From: Asanoa ishikariensis
GTDB lineage: Bacteria; Actinomycetota; Actinomycetes; Mycobacteriales; Micromonosporaceae
Direction: 5' to 3'
Assembly (NCBI RefSeq): GCF_900107455.1
Contig: NZ_FNQB01000003.1
Location: 1,798,001-1,862,000 of the forward strand
Length of the DNA stretch: 64,000 bases
The stretch's first letter is position 1. Every line of letters starts with the position of its first letter. This document shows positions 14,833 through 23,996 of this stretch, one piece after another. The notes under the pieces were generated by a model, which saw nothing but the letters and a program-made list of their open reading frames with translations, had not been told where the DNA came from and did not search any database. The position numbers and the translations under genes are program-made.

Positions 14833-17541
14833 GTGGCCACCACAGACAACGGCACCATGACGGGCGCCGACGGCGCAGCGGAAGATCTCGACAAGGCGCT
14901 CGACGCCGCGCTCGGCAAGCCGAAGCGGCGCATCCCGCGCGGCGGCCTCGTCACCGGCGGCGTGGTGATAGCGCTGGTAGCGGCCATGGGCTTCACCGTC
15001 CTGGGGCTCGGTGTGGCCGACAACGCGGTGGCCAACTACGACGCCAGCTCCTGGCTGTGGAGCCGGGCCAAGAGCGAGGTGGCCCGGGTCAACGGGCTCA
15101 CGGGCCGGGTCGACACCCGGGTCCCGGTCGCGCAGTCCCGCAACCACGCGATGCAGGTGACCCAGACCGACCGTTTCCTGATCCTCCGTGACCTCGCCAC
15201 CGGCCAGGTCAGCTCGCTCGACCTCGCGACGCTCCAGGTGATGGCCACCACCCGCACGACCTCGGGGCTCGGCGTCAGCGTCGCGATGCGCGACGACGCG
15301 GCGTTCGTGATCGACGCGCCGCAGGGCGTGGTCCGCCAGCTAGACCCGCGCTCGCTGGTGCCGATCGGCGAGCCGGTCCGCTACCCGCCGGGCATCTCCG
15401 GCGGCACGTTCGACGGCACCGGGCGGCTCTGGGTCGCCGTGCCCAGCGAGGGCACGGTCTCCGCGATCACCCCGGCGCCGCTGCCGAGCGCGCCGGCCGA
15501 TCCGCTCCCGACCGGCGCCGCACTGGTCGGCGTGTCCAACCCCGGCTCCGGCGGTTCCGGCGGCGGGGTCAGCCCGGCGCTGGTCAAGACCGTGACCGTG
15601 GCCGACCCGAGCCACGACCTGGCGGTCAGCACATTGGACGACGGCGTGGCCGTGCTCGACCGCACCACCGGCGCGCTGACCACCGTGCGGGGCGACCGCG
15701 AGCACCAGGTGGCGCTCCAACTGCCCGGCATCGGCGCGGTGCCACCACGCACCAACGGATCGCGGGTTCCGGTGACGGTCGCCGAGGGCCGGCAGGTCCT
15801 GGTGGTCGGCGAGGGCGGCCCGGTCAGCCAGTTCAAGGTGCCGGGTGACGGCGCCGACCTGCGGCCGGCGGTGGCCTGGGCCGGCCGGTTCTACTGCGCC
15901 GACGAGCGCACGGGCAGCGTCTACGTCTTCGACGAGCGCGGGCAGCTCGTCGACACCATCGAGATCAAGGGCGCCAACGGGCCGCTCGAGCTCGAGGTCC
16001 GCGAGAACTACCTGTTCATCAACGCGCCCAACTCGTCGACGGCCCGCGTCGTCGACGACAAGCACCACGTGCGGGTGGTCGACAAGTACGCCGACGACGT
16101 GCTGGGCGGCGACCCGCCCAAGGACCCGCCGAAGCCGCCGCCGGTCAAGGAAGACGTGGTCACGAAGCCGAGCGCGCCGCGGTCGGTGACCGCGACGGCC
16201 GGCGACAAGCTGGCCCGGGTGAGCTGGCGGGCAGCGTCCGACTACGGCTCGTCGATCACGAAGTACGTGGTCGAGGGCGGGCCGCAGCCCGTCGAGGTCG
16301 GCGCGCGGCAGCGGTCCATCGAGATCAAGGGACTGACCAACGGCGAGACCTACCGGTTCTCCGTGCACGCGGTCAACGGCAAGGGTGCCGGGCCCGCCAA
16401 GCGCGGCAACCCGGTGGTGCCGACCGCCGACGTGCCCGACGCGCCGGCCAGCGTCACCGCCGAGGCCCGGCCCGACGGCACCGTGCGGGTCAGCTGGCCC
16501 GCGGCCAACGGCCAGGGCAACCGCATCGCGAAATACTCGGTGACCGCGACGACCGCCGGTGCCACCGCTCCGGCCGGCGAGAGCACGAAGACCGAGCTGA
16601 TCGTGGCGGCGGGCGAGCTCGACTACGGCACGCAGTACGCGTTCACCGTGGTCGCCGTCAGCGACAAGGGCGCCGCGTCCACGCCGTCGCCTGCCAGTGA
16701 CACCGTCGTGCCGTTCACGGTGCCCGACAAGCCGCTCAACGTCGACGCCGTGGCGCCCAACGAGCCCGGCACGATCACGGTGAGCTGGGGCGCGCCGCCG
16801 GACAACGGCCGGCCGATCACCGAATACGTGGTCACGATCAACGGGCAGACGCTGCGCACGACGGCGACCACGCAGAAGGTCACCGGTCTGCCGGAGGGCG
16901 AGGCGGCCACCGCCACGGTGCGGGCGGTCAACGAGGCGGGCGAAGGTCCGACGGATGCCGCGACCGCGACCACCATCGCGAAGCCCACGGTGACGCTCGG
17001 CACGGCCCGCGTCTCGTCGACGACGGTCACCGTGCCCGTGACGGTCAACGACAACGGCAGTGCGGCGCAGTGCCAGGTCACCATCTCGTACGACGGTCGT
17101 TCGGAGGCCAGCGGCTGGCGGGCCTGCGGCGAGATCGCGGTCAACGCGTGGCGGGCGGGCACCACCTTCTCGTTCGTCGCCTCCGCCCGCAACAACGCCG
17201 GTCAGGTCGACCAACCCGCCCGCAACGCGACCACCACCGCGGTCAACGGCCTCGTCTACTGCGTCGACCCCGCCGGCGAATACTGCGGCGGCGGCATCGG
17301 CATCTACACCGGCACCCGGCAGGTCGCCAGCGAGGCGGTCGGCGACACGCCCAACGGCGCCCGATACACGGCGTGGTGCAAGAAGGCGGGCACCAACATC
17401 AAGGCCGTGCAGTACAACGGCAACAAGGCGAGCACCTGGTGGGTGCAGATCACCTTCAGGGGCAACGCCCGCTACATCCCGTTCGCCTGGCTCAACCTCG
17501 ACAACGGCGACAACATCAACGGCCTGCCGACGTGCGTGTGA
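14833..17541 (+). CDS. Large membrane-anchored FN3/beta-propeller surface protein
   Basis: A 902-residue protein. Residues 1-36 are cytoplasmic and one membrane helix lies at ~37-62 (VIALVAAMGFTVLGLGV). A repeated beta-strand region (~70-420) has the look of a beta-propeller (repeated SLDLATLQV/VLDRTTGAL-type blades). A Pro/Lys hinge (~424-445) is followed by three fibronectin type III domains starting near 444, 534 and 629, and a Cys-containing C-terminal domain (~715-902). It is the first gene of an operon with MoxR, DUF58 and transglutaminase-fold genes (8-nt gap to the next), a set usually linked to assembly or stabilisation of envelope proteins. GTG start; ligand unknown. Confidence 0.85.
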   Translation: MATTDNGTMTGADGAAEDLDKALDAALGKPKRRIPRGGLVTGGVVIALVAAMGFTVLGLGVADNAVANYDASSWLWSRAKSEVARVNGLTGRVDTRVPVAQSRNHAMQVTQTDRFLILRDLATGQVSSLDLATLQVMATTRTTSGLGVSVAMRDDAAFVIDAPQGVVRQLDPRSLVPIGEPVRYPPGISGGTFDGTGRLWVAVPSEGTVSAITPAPLPSAPADPLPTGAALVGVSNPGSGGSGGGVSPALVKTVTVADPSHDLAVSTLDDGVAVLDRTTGALTTVRGDREHQVALQLPGIGAVPPRTNGSRVPVTVAEGRQVLVVGEGGPVSQFKVPGDGADLRPAVAWAGRFYCADERTGSVYVFDERGQLVDTIEIKGANGPLELEVRENYLFINAPNSSTARVVDDKHHVRVVDKYADDVLGGDPPKDPPKPPPVKEDVVTKPSAPRSVTATAGDKLARVSWRAASDYGSSITKYVVEGGPQPVEVGARQRSIEIKGLTNGETYRFSVHAVNGKGAGPAKRGNPVVPTADVPDAPASVTAEARPDGTVRVSWPAANGQGNRIAKYSVTATTAGATAPAGESTKTELIVAAGELDYGTQYAFTVVAVSDKGAASTPSPASDTVVPFTVPDKPLNVDAVAPNEPGTITVSWGAPPDNGRPITEYVVTINGQTLRTTATTQKVTGLPEGEAATATVRAVNEAGEGPTDAATATTIAKPTVTLGTARVSSTTVTVPVTVNDNGSAAQCQVTISYDGRSEASGWRACGEIAVNAWRAGTTFSFVASARNNAGQVDQPARNATTTAVNGLVYCVDPAGEYCGGGIGIYTGTRQVASEAVGDTPNGARYTAWCKKAGTNIKAVQYNGNKASTWWVQITFRGNARYIPFAWLNLDNGDNINGLPTCV

Positions 17542-17548
17542 GGACCCG

Positions 17549-18844
17549 GTGACCCAACCACAGCAGGAGCCGTTGCCGGCCGGGCACATCTCGGGGTTCG
17601 CGGCCCTGGCCGGCCGGCTCGCCGACGCGGTCGGTGCGGTCGTGCTCGGCAAGGACGAGGTCGTGCGGCTCACGCTGACCGCGCTGTTCGCGCAGGGCCA
17701 TGTGCTGCTCGAAGACGTGCCCGGTGTCGGCAAGACCACGTTGGCCCGGGCGTTGGCCTCGACCGTGCACGGCCAGTGGCGGCGCATCCAGTTCACGCCC
17801 GACCTGCTGCCCTCCGACGTCTCCGGCGTCACGATCTTCAACCAGGCGACCCGCGGCTTCGAGTTCCACCCCGGCCCGGTCTTCGCCAACATCGTCATCG
17901 CCGACGAGATCAACCGGGCGTCGCCGAAGACCCAGTCCGCGCTGCTCGAGGTGATGGAGGAGCGCACGGTCACGGTCGACGGCGTGCGGCACACCGTGCC
18001 CCGCCCGTTCCTGGTCGTCGCCACGCAGAACCCGGTCGAGATGGACGGCACCTACCGGTTGCCCGAGGCACAGCTCGACCGCTTCCTGATGAAACTGTCG
18101 GTCGGTTACCCGGACGAGGCCGTCGAGATCGAGGTCCTGCGCGGCGCCAACCTGCGCTCCCCCGACAACCTCGAGCCGGTCACCGACACCGCGACCGTCG
18201 GCGAGATGGTGCGGATGGCCCAGCAGGTGCACGTAGCCGACCCGCTCTACGCCTACGCGGTCCGGCTCGCCGCCGCGACCCGCACGCACCCCCAGGTCCG
18301 CGTCGGCGTCAGCCCGCGCGGCGTGATCGCGCTGACCCGGGCCGCGTGCGCTTACGCCCTGATCAACGGCAGGGGCTACGTCCTGCCGGAAGACCTCAAG
18401 GCGTTGCTCGGCCCGGTCTTCGCGCACCGCATCCTGCTCACGCCGGACGCCCAGCTCCGCGGCACCACGTCCGACGAGGTCCTGGCCGACGCCATGCGCA
18501 CCGTCCCGGTCCCGCTACCGGGCGGCGGTGGCGGCACGACTCCGCCGCCGCCGGCCAACGGCCGGGCCTCCGCGCGCGTCGCACCGGCACCGCCGGCCAC
18601 CACCGGCTACGCCGCACCGGCCCAGTCCAACGGGACGACGCACACCTCACGCCAGGCACAGCACACCCCAGCCCAGCACCACGGAGACGCGCACACTCCG
18701 GCTCAACCGCGCGGAGCGGCGCACACCGCGGCCCGGCTTCACGAGGGCGGGCCAGCCACGGCGCAGAGCGTTTCCAACGTGCGGGCCGCGGCTCGCGGCA
18801 GGTTGTTCGGGTTCGGCGGGCTGCGGCCGCTGCCCGGAAGCTGA
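17549..18844 (+). CDS. MoxR-type AAA+ ATPase
   Basis: A 431-residue AAA+ chaperone-like ATPase. Walker A is EDVPGVGKTT, Walker B IVIADEINRASPKTQ, sensor 1 VVATQNPVEMDGTYRLPEAQLDRF, and the C-terminal lid ends near residue 325. An unusual ~100-residue Pro/Ala/His-rich tail follows (about 330-431; repeated HT and AQ pairs). MoxR proteins act with neighbouring von Willebrand-like (DUF58) proteins to mature other proteins. The GTG at 17549 lies 8 nt after the FN3 gene and the stop is 3 nt before the DUF58 gene, so this is one operon. Confidence 0.93.
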   Translation: MTQPQQEPLPAGHISGFAALAGRLADAVGAVVLGKDEVVRLTLTALFAQGHVLLEDVPGVGKTTLARALASTVHGQWRRIQFTPDLLPSDVSGVTIFNQATRGFEFHPGPVFANIVIADEINRASPKTQSALLEVMEERTVTVDGVRHTVPRPFLVVATQNPVEMDGTYRLPEAQLDRFLMKLSVGYPDEAVEIEVLRGANLRSPDNLEPVTDTATVGEMVRMAQQVHVADPLYAYAVRLAAATRTHPQVRVGVSPRGVIALTRAACAYALINGRGYVLPEDLKALLGPVFAHRILLTPDAQLRGTTSDEVLADAMRTVPVPLPGGGGGTTPPPPANGRASARVAPAPPATTGYAAPAQSNGTTHTSRQAQHTPAQHHGDAHTPAQPRGAAHTAARLHEGGPATAQSVSNVRAAARGRLFGFGGLRPLPGS

Positions 18845-18847
18845 GCC

Positions 18848-19981
18848 GTGCGGCCGACCGCCCGGGGTGTCGGGCTGGCCGTCGCCGGCGTCGCACTGGT
18901 CGGCGTCGGGTGGCGCTTCGGATACGCCGAGCTCGCCGCGCTCGGTGGTGCCGCGTTGGTCGCGATCGCGTTCGCCGTGGTGCACGCCGCGTGGCGGCCG
19001 CGACTCTCGGTTTCCCGGCAGGTCGAGCCCGACCGGGTCGGGCGCGGTGAGCCGGCCGGCGTGACCCTCACCGTCCGCAACAGCGCCCGCCTGCGTGCCG
19101 CGAACCTGCTCGCGCACGACCGGTGCGGCCCAGCCACCGTGCCCGTGCCGGTGCTGCGGCTGCGGCCCGGCCGGGACACCACAGTGGACTATCCGGTGCC
19201 GACCACCCGGCGCGGCGTGGTCACGGTGGGGCCACTGCGGGTCTCCCGCCGCGACCCGCTTGGGCTGGTCACCGCGGCCCGCTCGCACGGCGGCACCGGC
19301 ACCGTCTGGGTGCATCCCCGGATCCACCCGCTGACCGCCGTGCCGGCCGGTGCGATGCGCAGCCTCGACGGCCGGGTCGACAGCGTCCCGCACGGCACGA
19401 TCACGTTCGACTCGCTGCGGGAGTACGTCGTCGGCGACGAGCTACGCCGCGTCCACTGGCGCACGAGCGCGCGGATCGGCGAGCTGATGGTCCGCGAGCA
19501 GCTCGACACCAGCCTCCCCCAGCTCGTCGTCCTGCTGGACAACCGGGCCGCCGCGCACCCTGACCGCACCGGTGGGGAGGCGCCGACCTTCGAGGCGGCC
19601 TGCGAGGCGGCCGCCTCCGTGGTCACCGCCGCCGTGCGTGCGGACGTCGACGTCACCCTGCTGCTCGTCGCCGGGGACACCACGCCGGCCACCCGTCCGC
19701 TCGACCGGCTCGCCGAGGCCGCGCTGACCACGGGCGACCTCCAGGCAGCCACCGACCGGCTCCGTCAGCAGCGGGCCGGCGACACCGTGATCTTCCTGAC
19801 CGGCACCGGGGCGCGCGGTGACCTCGGGCTGGTCGGCGCGCTGCGCGGCCCGTACGCGGCCATCGTCGCCGCCGTCTTCGGCGCGGGCACCACGCCGGCC
19901 GCCGTCGAGGGCATGGTCGTGCTCGACGCCGCCGACGGTGAGGCGTTCGCCGCCGCGTGGGACGGGGTGCGCGGATGGTGA
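18848..19981 (+). CDS. DUF58-domain protein
   Basis: A 377-residue protein. Two membrane helices lie near the N-terminus (about 8-25 and 30-50), then a beta-rich segment, then the DUF58 core DSLREYVVGDELRRVHWRTSAR followed by a von Willebrand-like alpha/beta fold (QLVVLLDNRAA). DUF58 proteins are the regular partner of MoxR ATPases. It begins 3 nt after moxR and its stop overlaps the next start by 7 nt (19975-19981). Function by analogy: adaptor or co-chaperone in envelope protein maturation. Confidence 0.9.
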   Translation: MRPTARGVGLAVAGVALVGVGWRFGYAELAALGGAALVAIAFAVVHAAWRPRLSVSRQVEPDRVGRGEPAGVTLTVRNSARLRAANLLAHDRCGPATVPVPVLRLRPGRDTTVDYPVPTTRRGVVTVGPLRVSRRDPLGLVTAARSHGGTGTVWVHPRIHPLTAVPAGAMRSLDGRVDSVPHGTITFDSLREYVVGDELRRVHWRTSARIGELMVREQLDTSLPQLVVLLDNRAAAHPDRTGGEAPTFEAACEAAASVVTAAVRADVDVTLLLVAGDTTPATRPLDRLAEAALTTGDLQAATDRLRQQRAGDTVIFLTGTGARGDLGLVGALRGPYAAIVAAVFGAGTTPAAVEGMVVLDAADGEAFAAAWDGVRGW

Positions 19982-22545
19982 GGTTCGCGCGGGCCGCCGT
20001 ACCCCCGCTGGCCCTGATCGTCATGATCGCCGCCGCCGCGTTCGCGCTCGGCCGGATCTATGCGGGCACCGTCCTGATGCCGTTGGTCGCCGCCGCCGGG
20101 GCGGGTGCGGTGCTGATCTCCGTCGCGGCCCGCCGGGCGCCGTCGTGGCTGGTCGCGCCGATCTCCGTGGTCGGCATGGTGGGCTACACGCTGGGCGCGC
20201 TCTGGTGGTCCGCCGACCGCGCCGGACTGCCCGGCCCGCTGCGTGACCTCGCGGTCGAGGCCGCCCGCAACGGCATACCGAGGCTGCTCACCGCGATGAT
20301 CCCGGTGGAGCCGACGCCCGACACCGTGATCGTGCCGGTGGTCGCCGCGTGGCTGGCCGGGCTCGCCGGCGCGGAGCTCGGCCTGCGCTGGGGACGGCTG
20401 CTCATCGGGTACGGCCCACCGGTGCTGCTGTTCGCCGGCGCCCTCTACGTCGTGGGGCCCAACGCCGCACCCGCCGTCGTACCCGTGCTGATGGTCGTCG
20501 TCGCCGGCGCGCTCGGGCTCGCGGTCACCGGCCGCCCGTCCGCACCGGACGCGGCGGCCCTGCCACGCCGGACCCAGGTGGCGCTGCGGGTGCGGGCCGC
20601 CGTGGCCGCCCTGGCCGCGATCGGCCTCGTCGCGGCCACCGCCCCGCTGGTGACCCGCCGGGTCGAGGCCACACCGGTCGACCCCCGGCAGTACGTGCAG
20701 CCGCCGCAGGTCGACAGCCTCGACGAGAACCCGCTGATCCGCATCTCGGGCTGGGCGCTCAACCCCGAGCAGAAGCTGTTCGACCTGAGCAGCGACCGCG
20801 CCGAACCGACCCGGATCCGGCTGGCGGTGCTCTCCGACTACGACGGGATCACCTGGCGGGTCGGCGCCGTCTACCGGGGCGCGGGCCGGGTGCTCCCCGC
20901 TCCGGCGACGCTCCCGGGCAACGCGGTGGCGCCCGTGACGCAGCGGATCGAGATCGGCGACCTGTCCGGCCGGCTGCTGCCCGCGGTGCCGACACCGTCC
21001 CGAGTGGACGGTGTGCGGGTCGCGTACGACCCGTCGACCGGCACCATGATCGAGCCGGACGGGCTGCGGCCCGGGGTGGCGTACACCGTCTCGTCGTTGG
21101 CCGAACAGCCCGACCTCAACCTGCTGACCGCGGCCGAGGTGCCGTTCGGCGACGGGGTCGCGCGGATGCTGGCCCTCGGCGCGGGCGCGCCCGAGCCCAT
21201 GCGCGAGCTGTCCGAGCGGATCGCGTCGGACGCCGGCGGCAGCGCCTACCAGCGTGCGCTGGGCATCGAGGACTACCTCGCGACCCACTACAAGGTGATC
21301 GCCGACGCGCCCAGCGGCCACGCCTACCCCAACCTGGGGTTCTTCCTGTTCGGCCCGGCCAACGGCGGCGGGCAGCAGGGCACCTCGGAGCAGTTCGCGG
21401 CGTCGTACGCGGTGCTGGCCCGGATGATGGGCCTGCCCACCCGGGTCGTCGTCGGCTTCCGCAGCGCCACCGGCAGCGGCCCGGTACGCGGCGCGGACGC
21501 CCAGGCGTGGCCCGAGGTCTACTTCACCGACGTCGGCTGGGTGGCGTTCGACCCGATGCCCAAGCCCGACACCGTGCCGGAGCCGCCGGAGCGGGAGCCG
21601 CCCAAGCCCGAGCCGCCGACACCGCCACCGTCCGAGGCGCCGCTGCCCACCCTGGACCCGACGGTCTCGCCGACCGCCGCCCCGATCGTGGCGGCCGCGC
21701 CCGATGGTTCCGGCGTGGCACCCGTGTACGCGATCGGCGGCGGCAGCCTGCTGCTGCTCGTGGTCGCGGCGTGGTGCGCGCTGGTCGTGATGCGCCGCGG
21801 ACTCAGCCTGCGACGGCTGGCGACCGGCACCCCGGCCGACCGGGTGGCCGGCGCCTGGCTGGAGGTCCGCGACGCCCTGCGGCTGGCCGGCACACCGGCC
21901 GCGACGCACCTTTCGGCCACGGAGCTGGCCGCCCACGCGGCGGCCGCCGTTTCCGTGCGCCAGGCGGCGCCGGAAGCACCATCCGCGCCACAGGCATCGC
22001 CGGCGACGACCGGCACAGGGACCGGGGCCGGAAAGCGGCCCGCGACGGACGCGCCATCCTCGACCGGAGGGCGGGCGACCGACGCACGGACCGAGACCGG
22101 GGGGCGGGCCGCGACGGGCGCGCCGTCCTCGACCGAAGGGCGGACCGGGACCGACGCACGGACCGGGACAGTTGGGCGGACCGGGACCGACGCACGGACC
22201 GGGGCCGGAGGGCCGGCCGCGACGGATGCGCGGTCCTCGACCGGTGGGTGGGCGGCGAGCGACGCGCTGGCCACGGCCGACACCCCTGCCACGACCGGTG
22301 GAACCGCCCCCGCATCCGGGGCGATCGCCCCGCTTCCCGAGCTCACGACGCTGGTCGGCCTGGTCAACCGGGACGCCTTCGCGCCTGGGCGCACGGGCGA
22401 CGCGGAGGCCGCGGAAGCGGGTGAGGCCGCCCGCGCCTACACAGCCCGGCTCCGGGCGGCCCAGTCCCGCTGGCGGCGGCTGGTCTGGCCCGCCCATCCC
22501 GGTCCCCTGCGCTGGCGGCGAAAGCACCACACGGACCCGCGCTGA
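19975..22545 (+). CDS. Transglutaminase-fold membrane protein (TgpA type) lacking catalytic Cys and His
   Basis: An 856-residue protein. About six membrane helices cover residues 8-225, a periplasmic domain follows with the transglutaminase core at ~440-530, then a Pro-rich hinge, one membrane helix (~588-607) and a DUF4129-like cytoplasmic tail. In active family members the core reads G-x-C-E-x-F-A and H-A-W. Here the Cys position is Ser471 (GTSEQFAASYAVLARMMG) and the His position is Gln510 (ADAQAWPEV). Only Asp526 (FDPMP) of the Cys-His-Asp triad remains. It is therefore probably a binding protein or pseudoenzyme. The tail holds 36-bp repeats. Last gene of the FN3-MoxR-DUF58 operon. Confidence 0.88.
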   Translation: MVRFARAAVPPLALIVMIAAAAFALGRIYAGTVLMPLVAAAGAGAVLISVAARRAPSWLVAPISVVGMVGYTLGALWWSADRAGLPGPLRDLAVEAARNGIPRLLTAMIPVEPTPDTVIVPVVAAWLAGLAGAELGLRWGRLLIGYGPPVLLFAGALYVVGPNAAPAVVPVLMVVVAGALGLAVTGRPSAPDAAALPRRTQVALRVRAAVAALAAIGLVAATAPLVTRRVEATPVDPRQYVQPPQVDSLDENPLIRISGWALNPEQKLFDLSSDRAEPTRIRLAVLSDYDGITWRVGAVYRGAGRVLPAPATLPGNAVAPVTQRIEIGDLSGRLLPAVPTPSRVDGVRVAYDPSTGTMIEPDGLRPGVAYTVSSLAEQPDLNLLTAAEVPFGDGVARMLALGAGAPEPMRELSERIASDAGGSAYQRALGIEDYLATHYKVIADAPSGHAYPNLGFFLFGPANGGGQQGTSEQFAASYAVLARMMGLPTRVVVGFRSATGSGPVRGADAQAWPEVYFTDVGWVAFDPMPKPDTVPEPPEREPPKPEPPTPPPSEAPLPTLDPTVSPTAAPIVAAAPDGSGVAPVYAIGGGSLLLLVVAAWCALVVMRRGLSLRRLATGTPADRVAGAWLEVRDALRLAGTPAATHLSATELAAHAAAAVSVRQAAPEAPSAPQASPATTGTGTGAGKRPATDAPSSTGGRATDARTETGGRAATGAPSSTEGRTGTDARTGTVGRTGTDARTGAGGPAATDARSSTGGWAASDALATADTPATTGGTAPASGAIAPLPELTTLVGLVNRDAFAPGRTGDAEAAEAGEAARAYTARLRAAQSRWRRLVWPAHPGPLRWRRKHHTDPR
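22042..22257 (+). repeat. 36-bp modular repeats in the transglutaminase-fold gene
   Basis: Modules of about 36 bp encoding Gly/Arg/Thr/Asp/Ala-rich 12-mers (such as GRTGTDARTGTV) recur. The best pair starts at 22138 and 22174. Related GCGACGG-led modules start at 22042, 22111 and 22219. The repeats stay in frame and expand a disordered cytoplasmic segment within the DUF4129-like region, so copy number may vary between strains. Confidence 0.75.
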
Positions 22546-22674
22546 CCCGTCGGCCGCAACCGTCCGCTTCGGCGCTGCTCACGCACCGCATCGGGGGCGG
22601 GGTTGGGCGGGCGGGCCGCCCGCGCTGCGGGTAGCTTGGCCAACGAGGACCGCACGACCCGCAAGGAGAACACC

Positions 22675-23268
22675 ATGCCCGCGCCGTCGAACGGTTTCGA
22701 TCCCAAACGCACCGCGCTGCTCGTGATGGACTTCCAGAGCGGCATCGTCGGGCGGCTCGACGAACCCGACGAGCTGATCGGGCGGGTCCGCGACGCGATC
22801 GCCGACGTGCGCGCGCACGAGGGCGTCATCGGGTACGTGCGGGTCGCGTTCACCGACGACGACTACGCCACCGTGCCGGCCACCAACGTCACCTTCTCCG
22901 CCGCGGCGGAGAGCCGCGCCATGGGCGACGACGACCCCAGCACCGCGATCGTCGACGCGCTCGCGCCGCAGCAGGGCGACATCGTCGTCCGCAAGGTGCG
23001 CATCGGCGCGATGTCGACCACCGACCTCGACCAGCGGCTGCGGGCCCGTGGCGTCAACACCGTGGTGCTCGCCGGCGTCAGCACCAGCGGCGTGGTGCTC
23101 TCCACGGTCATCGACGCGGCCGACCGCGACTACCGCGTCTACGTCCTCTCCGACGGCGTCGCCGACTTCGACACCGACGTGCACGACCTGCTGCTCAACA
23201 AGGTCTTCGGCCGGCGCGCGACCGTCATCGACAGCGCCGAGCTGCACAACATGCTGGCGAAGGCGTAG
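22675..23268 (+). CDS. Isochorismatase-fold hydrolase without the catalytic Cys
   Basis: A 197-residue protein of the isochorismatase/cysteine hydrolase fold. The catalytic Asp19 (LLVMDFQSG) and Lys107 (VVRKVRIG) are present. The Cys normally found in G-V-x-T-x-x-C-V is Val140 (GVSTSGVVLST). True isochorismatases also lack Cys, so an ether-bond or non-nucleophilic hydrolysis is possible, or the protein is inactive. ATG 22675 has a strong AAGGAG at 22663-22668 and a TAGCTT -10 at 22632-22637. It runs convergent to the DUF3159 gene with 2 nt between stops. Confidence 0.85.
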   Translation: MPAPSNGFDPKRTALLVMDFQSGIVGRLDEPDELIGRVRDAIADVRAHEGVIGYVRVAFTDDDYATVPATNVTFSAAAESRAMGDDDPSTAIVDALAPQQGDIVVRKVRIGAMSTTDLDQRLRARGVNTVVLAGVSTSGVVLSTVIDAADRDYRVYVLSDGVADFDTDVHDLLLNKVFGRRATVIDSAELHNMLAKA

Positions 23269-23270
23269 GC

Positions 23271-23897
23271 CTAGGCCGCCACGGGGTTTCGAAGGCCCGG
23301 ATGATCCGGCGGTAGCGCGCGGCGGACCACCCACCAGCTCACCGCTACGCAGGCCGCGACCAGGGGCCAGGTCAGGGCGACCCGGACCGCGGTCAGTGCC
23401 AGCACCCGGTCGGCCGCCCACAGCGGCAGGAACACCGCCACCCGCACCACGTACTGCATGACCCAGACGACGCTGCCCCAGCCGTACGCGCGGACCAGCG
23501 CCGGGTCGCGGCGCCAGCGGGTCTTCTGGCCGAGGGCCACGCCGACCACCACACCCAGCAGCGGCCAGCGGATGGCGATGCTGACCAGCCAGGCCAGTGC
23601 GCTCGCCGCGTTGGTCAGCAACTGGAGCAGGAAGAAGTCGGCGGCCCGGCCCGTACGCAGGACGATCAAGGCGGCCAGGCACACGCCGAACAGGCTGATC
23701 ACGATGGCCATCGGGCGGTCGCCCCGGGAGAGGCGCCACACCGCGACCACGGTGCCGACGACGAGTGCCGCGACCACTCCGCCCAAGATTGAGCCGGCCG
23801 TCGCAGCCCAGCCGACGCCGAACGCGAGCGGCGGCAGCGACGCCTCGATCGCGCCGCGGCGGCCCCCGAGCAGGTCGTGCAGCGACTCCTCGGCCAT
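23271..23897 (-). CDS. DUF3159 family membrane protein
   Basis: A 208-residue integral membrane protein with about five or six hydrophobic helices (LGGVVAALVVGTVVAVW, PMAIVISLFGVCLAALIVL, PLLGVVVGVALGQ and later). It starts with the charged MAEESLHDLLGGRRGAIEAS leader typical of DUF3159. Function unknown. An iron-box-like sequence lies 20-40 bp upstream of its start, so it may be repressed by an IdeR/DmdR-type regulator when iron is available; this is inference. Confidence 0.85.
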   Translation of the reverse strand: MAEESLHDLLGGRRGAIEASLPPLAFGVGWAATAGSILGGVVAALVVGTVVAVWRLSRGDRPMAIVISLFGVCLAALIVLRTGRAADFFLLQLLTNAASALAWLVSIAIRWPLLGVVVGVALGQKTRWRRDPALVRAYGWGSVVWVMQYVVRVAVFLPLWAADRVLALTAVRVALTWPLVAACVAVSWWVVRRALPPDHPGLRNPVAA

Positions 23898-23917
23898 CGA
23901 ACCTCCCGAACTCGCGG

Positions 23918-23936
23918 TTAGGTTACCCTAAGCGCC
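23918..23936. promoter_or_regulatory. Possible iron box (IdeR/DmdR type)
   Basis: TTAGGTTACCCTAAGCGCC shares 14 of 19 positions with the actinobacterial iron-box consensus (TTAGGTTAGCCTAACCTAA, from memory) and contains the inverted pair TTAGG-TTAC-CCTAA. It lies 21 bp upstream of the DUF3159 start and about 60 bp upstream of the divergent oxidoreductase start. Confidence 0.4.
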
Positions 23937-23996
23937 GGCTTCGATGAGAAATTCCACAGGCGACCTGGGCGCCCGCAACCGGTAGGTTCTTCAGAC

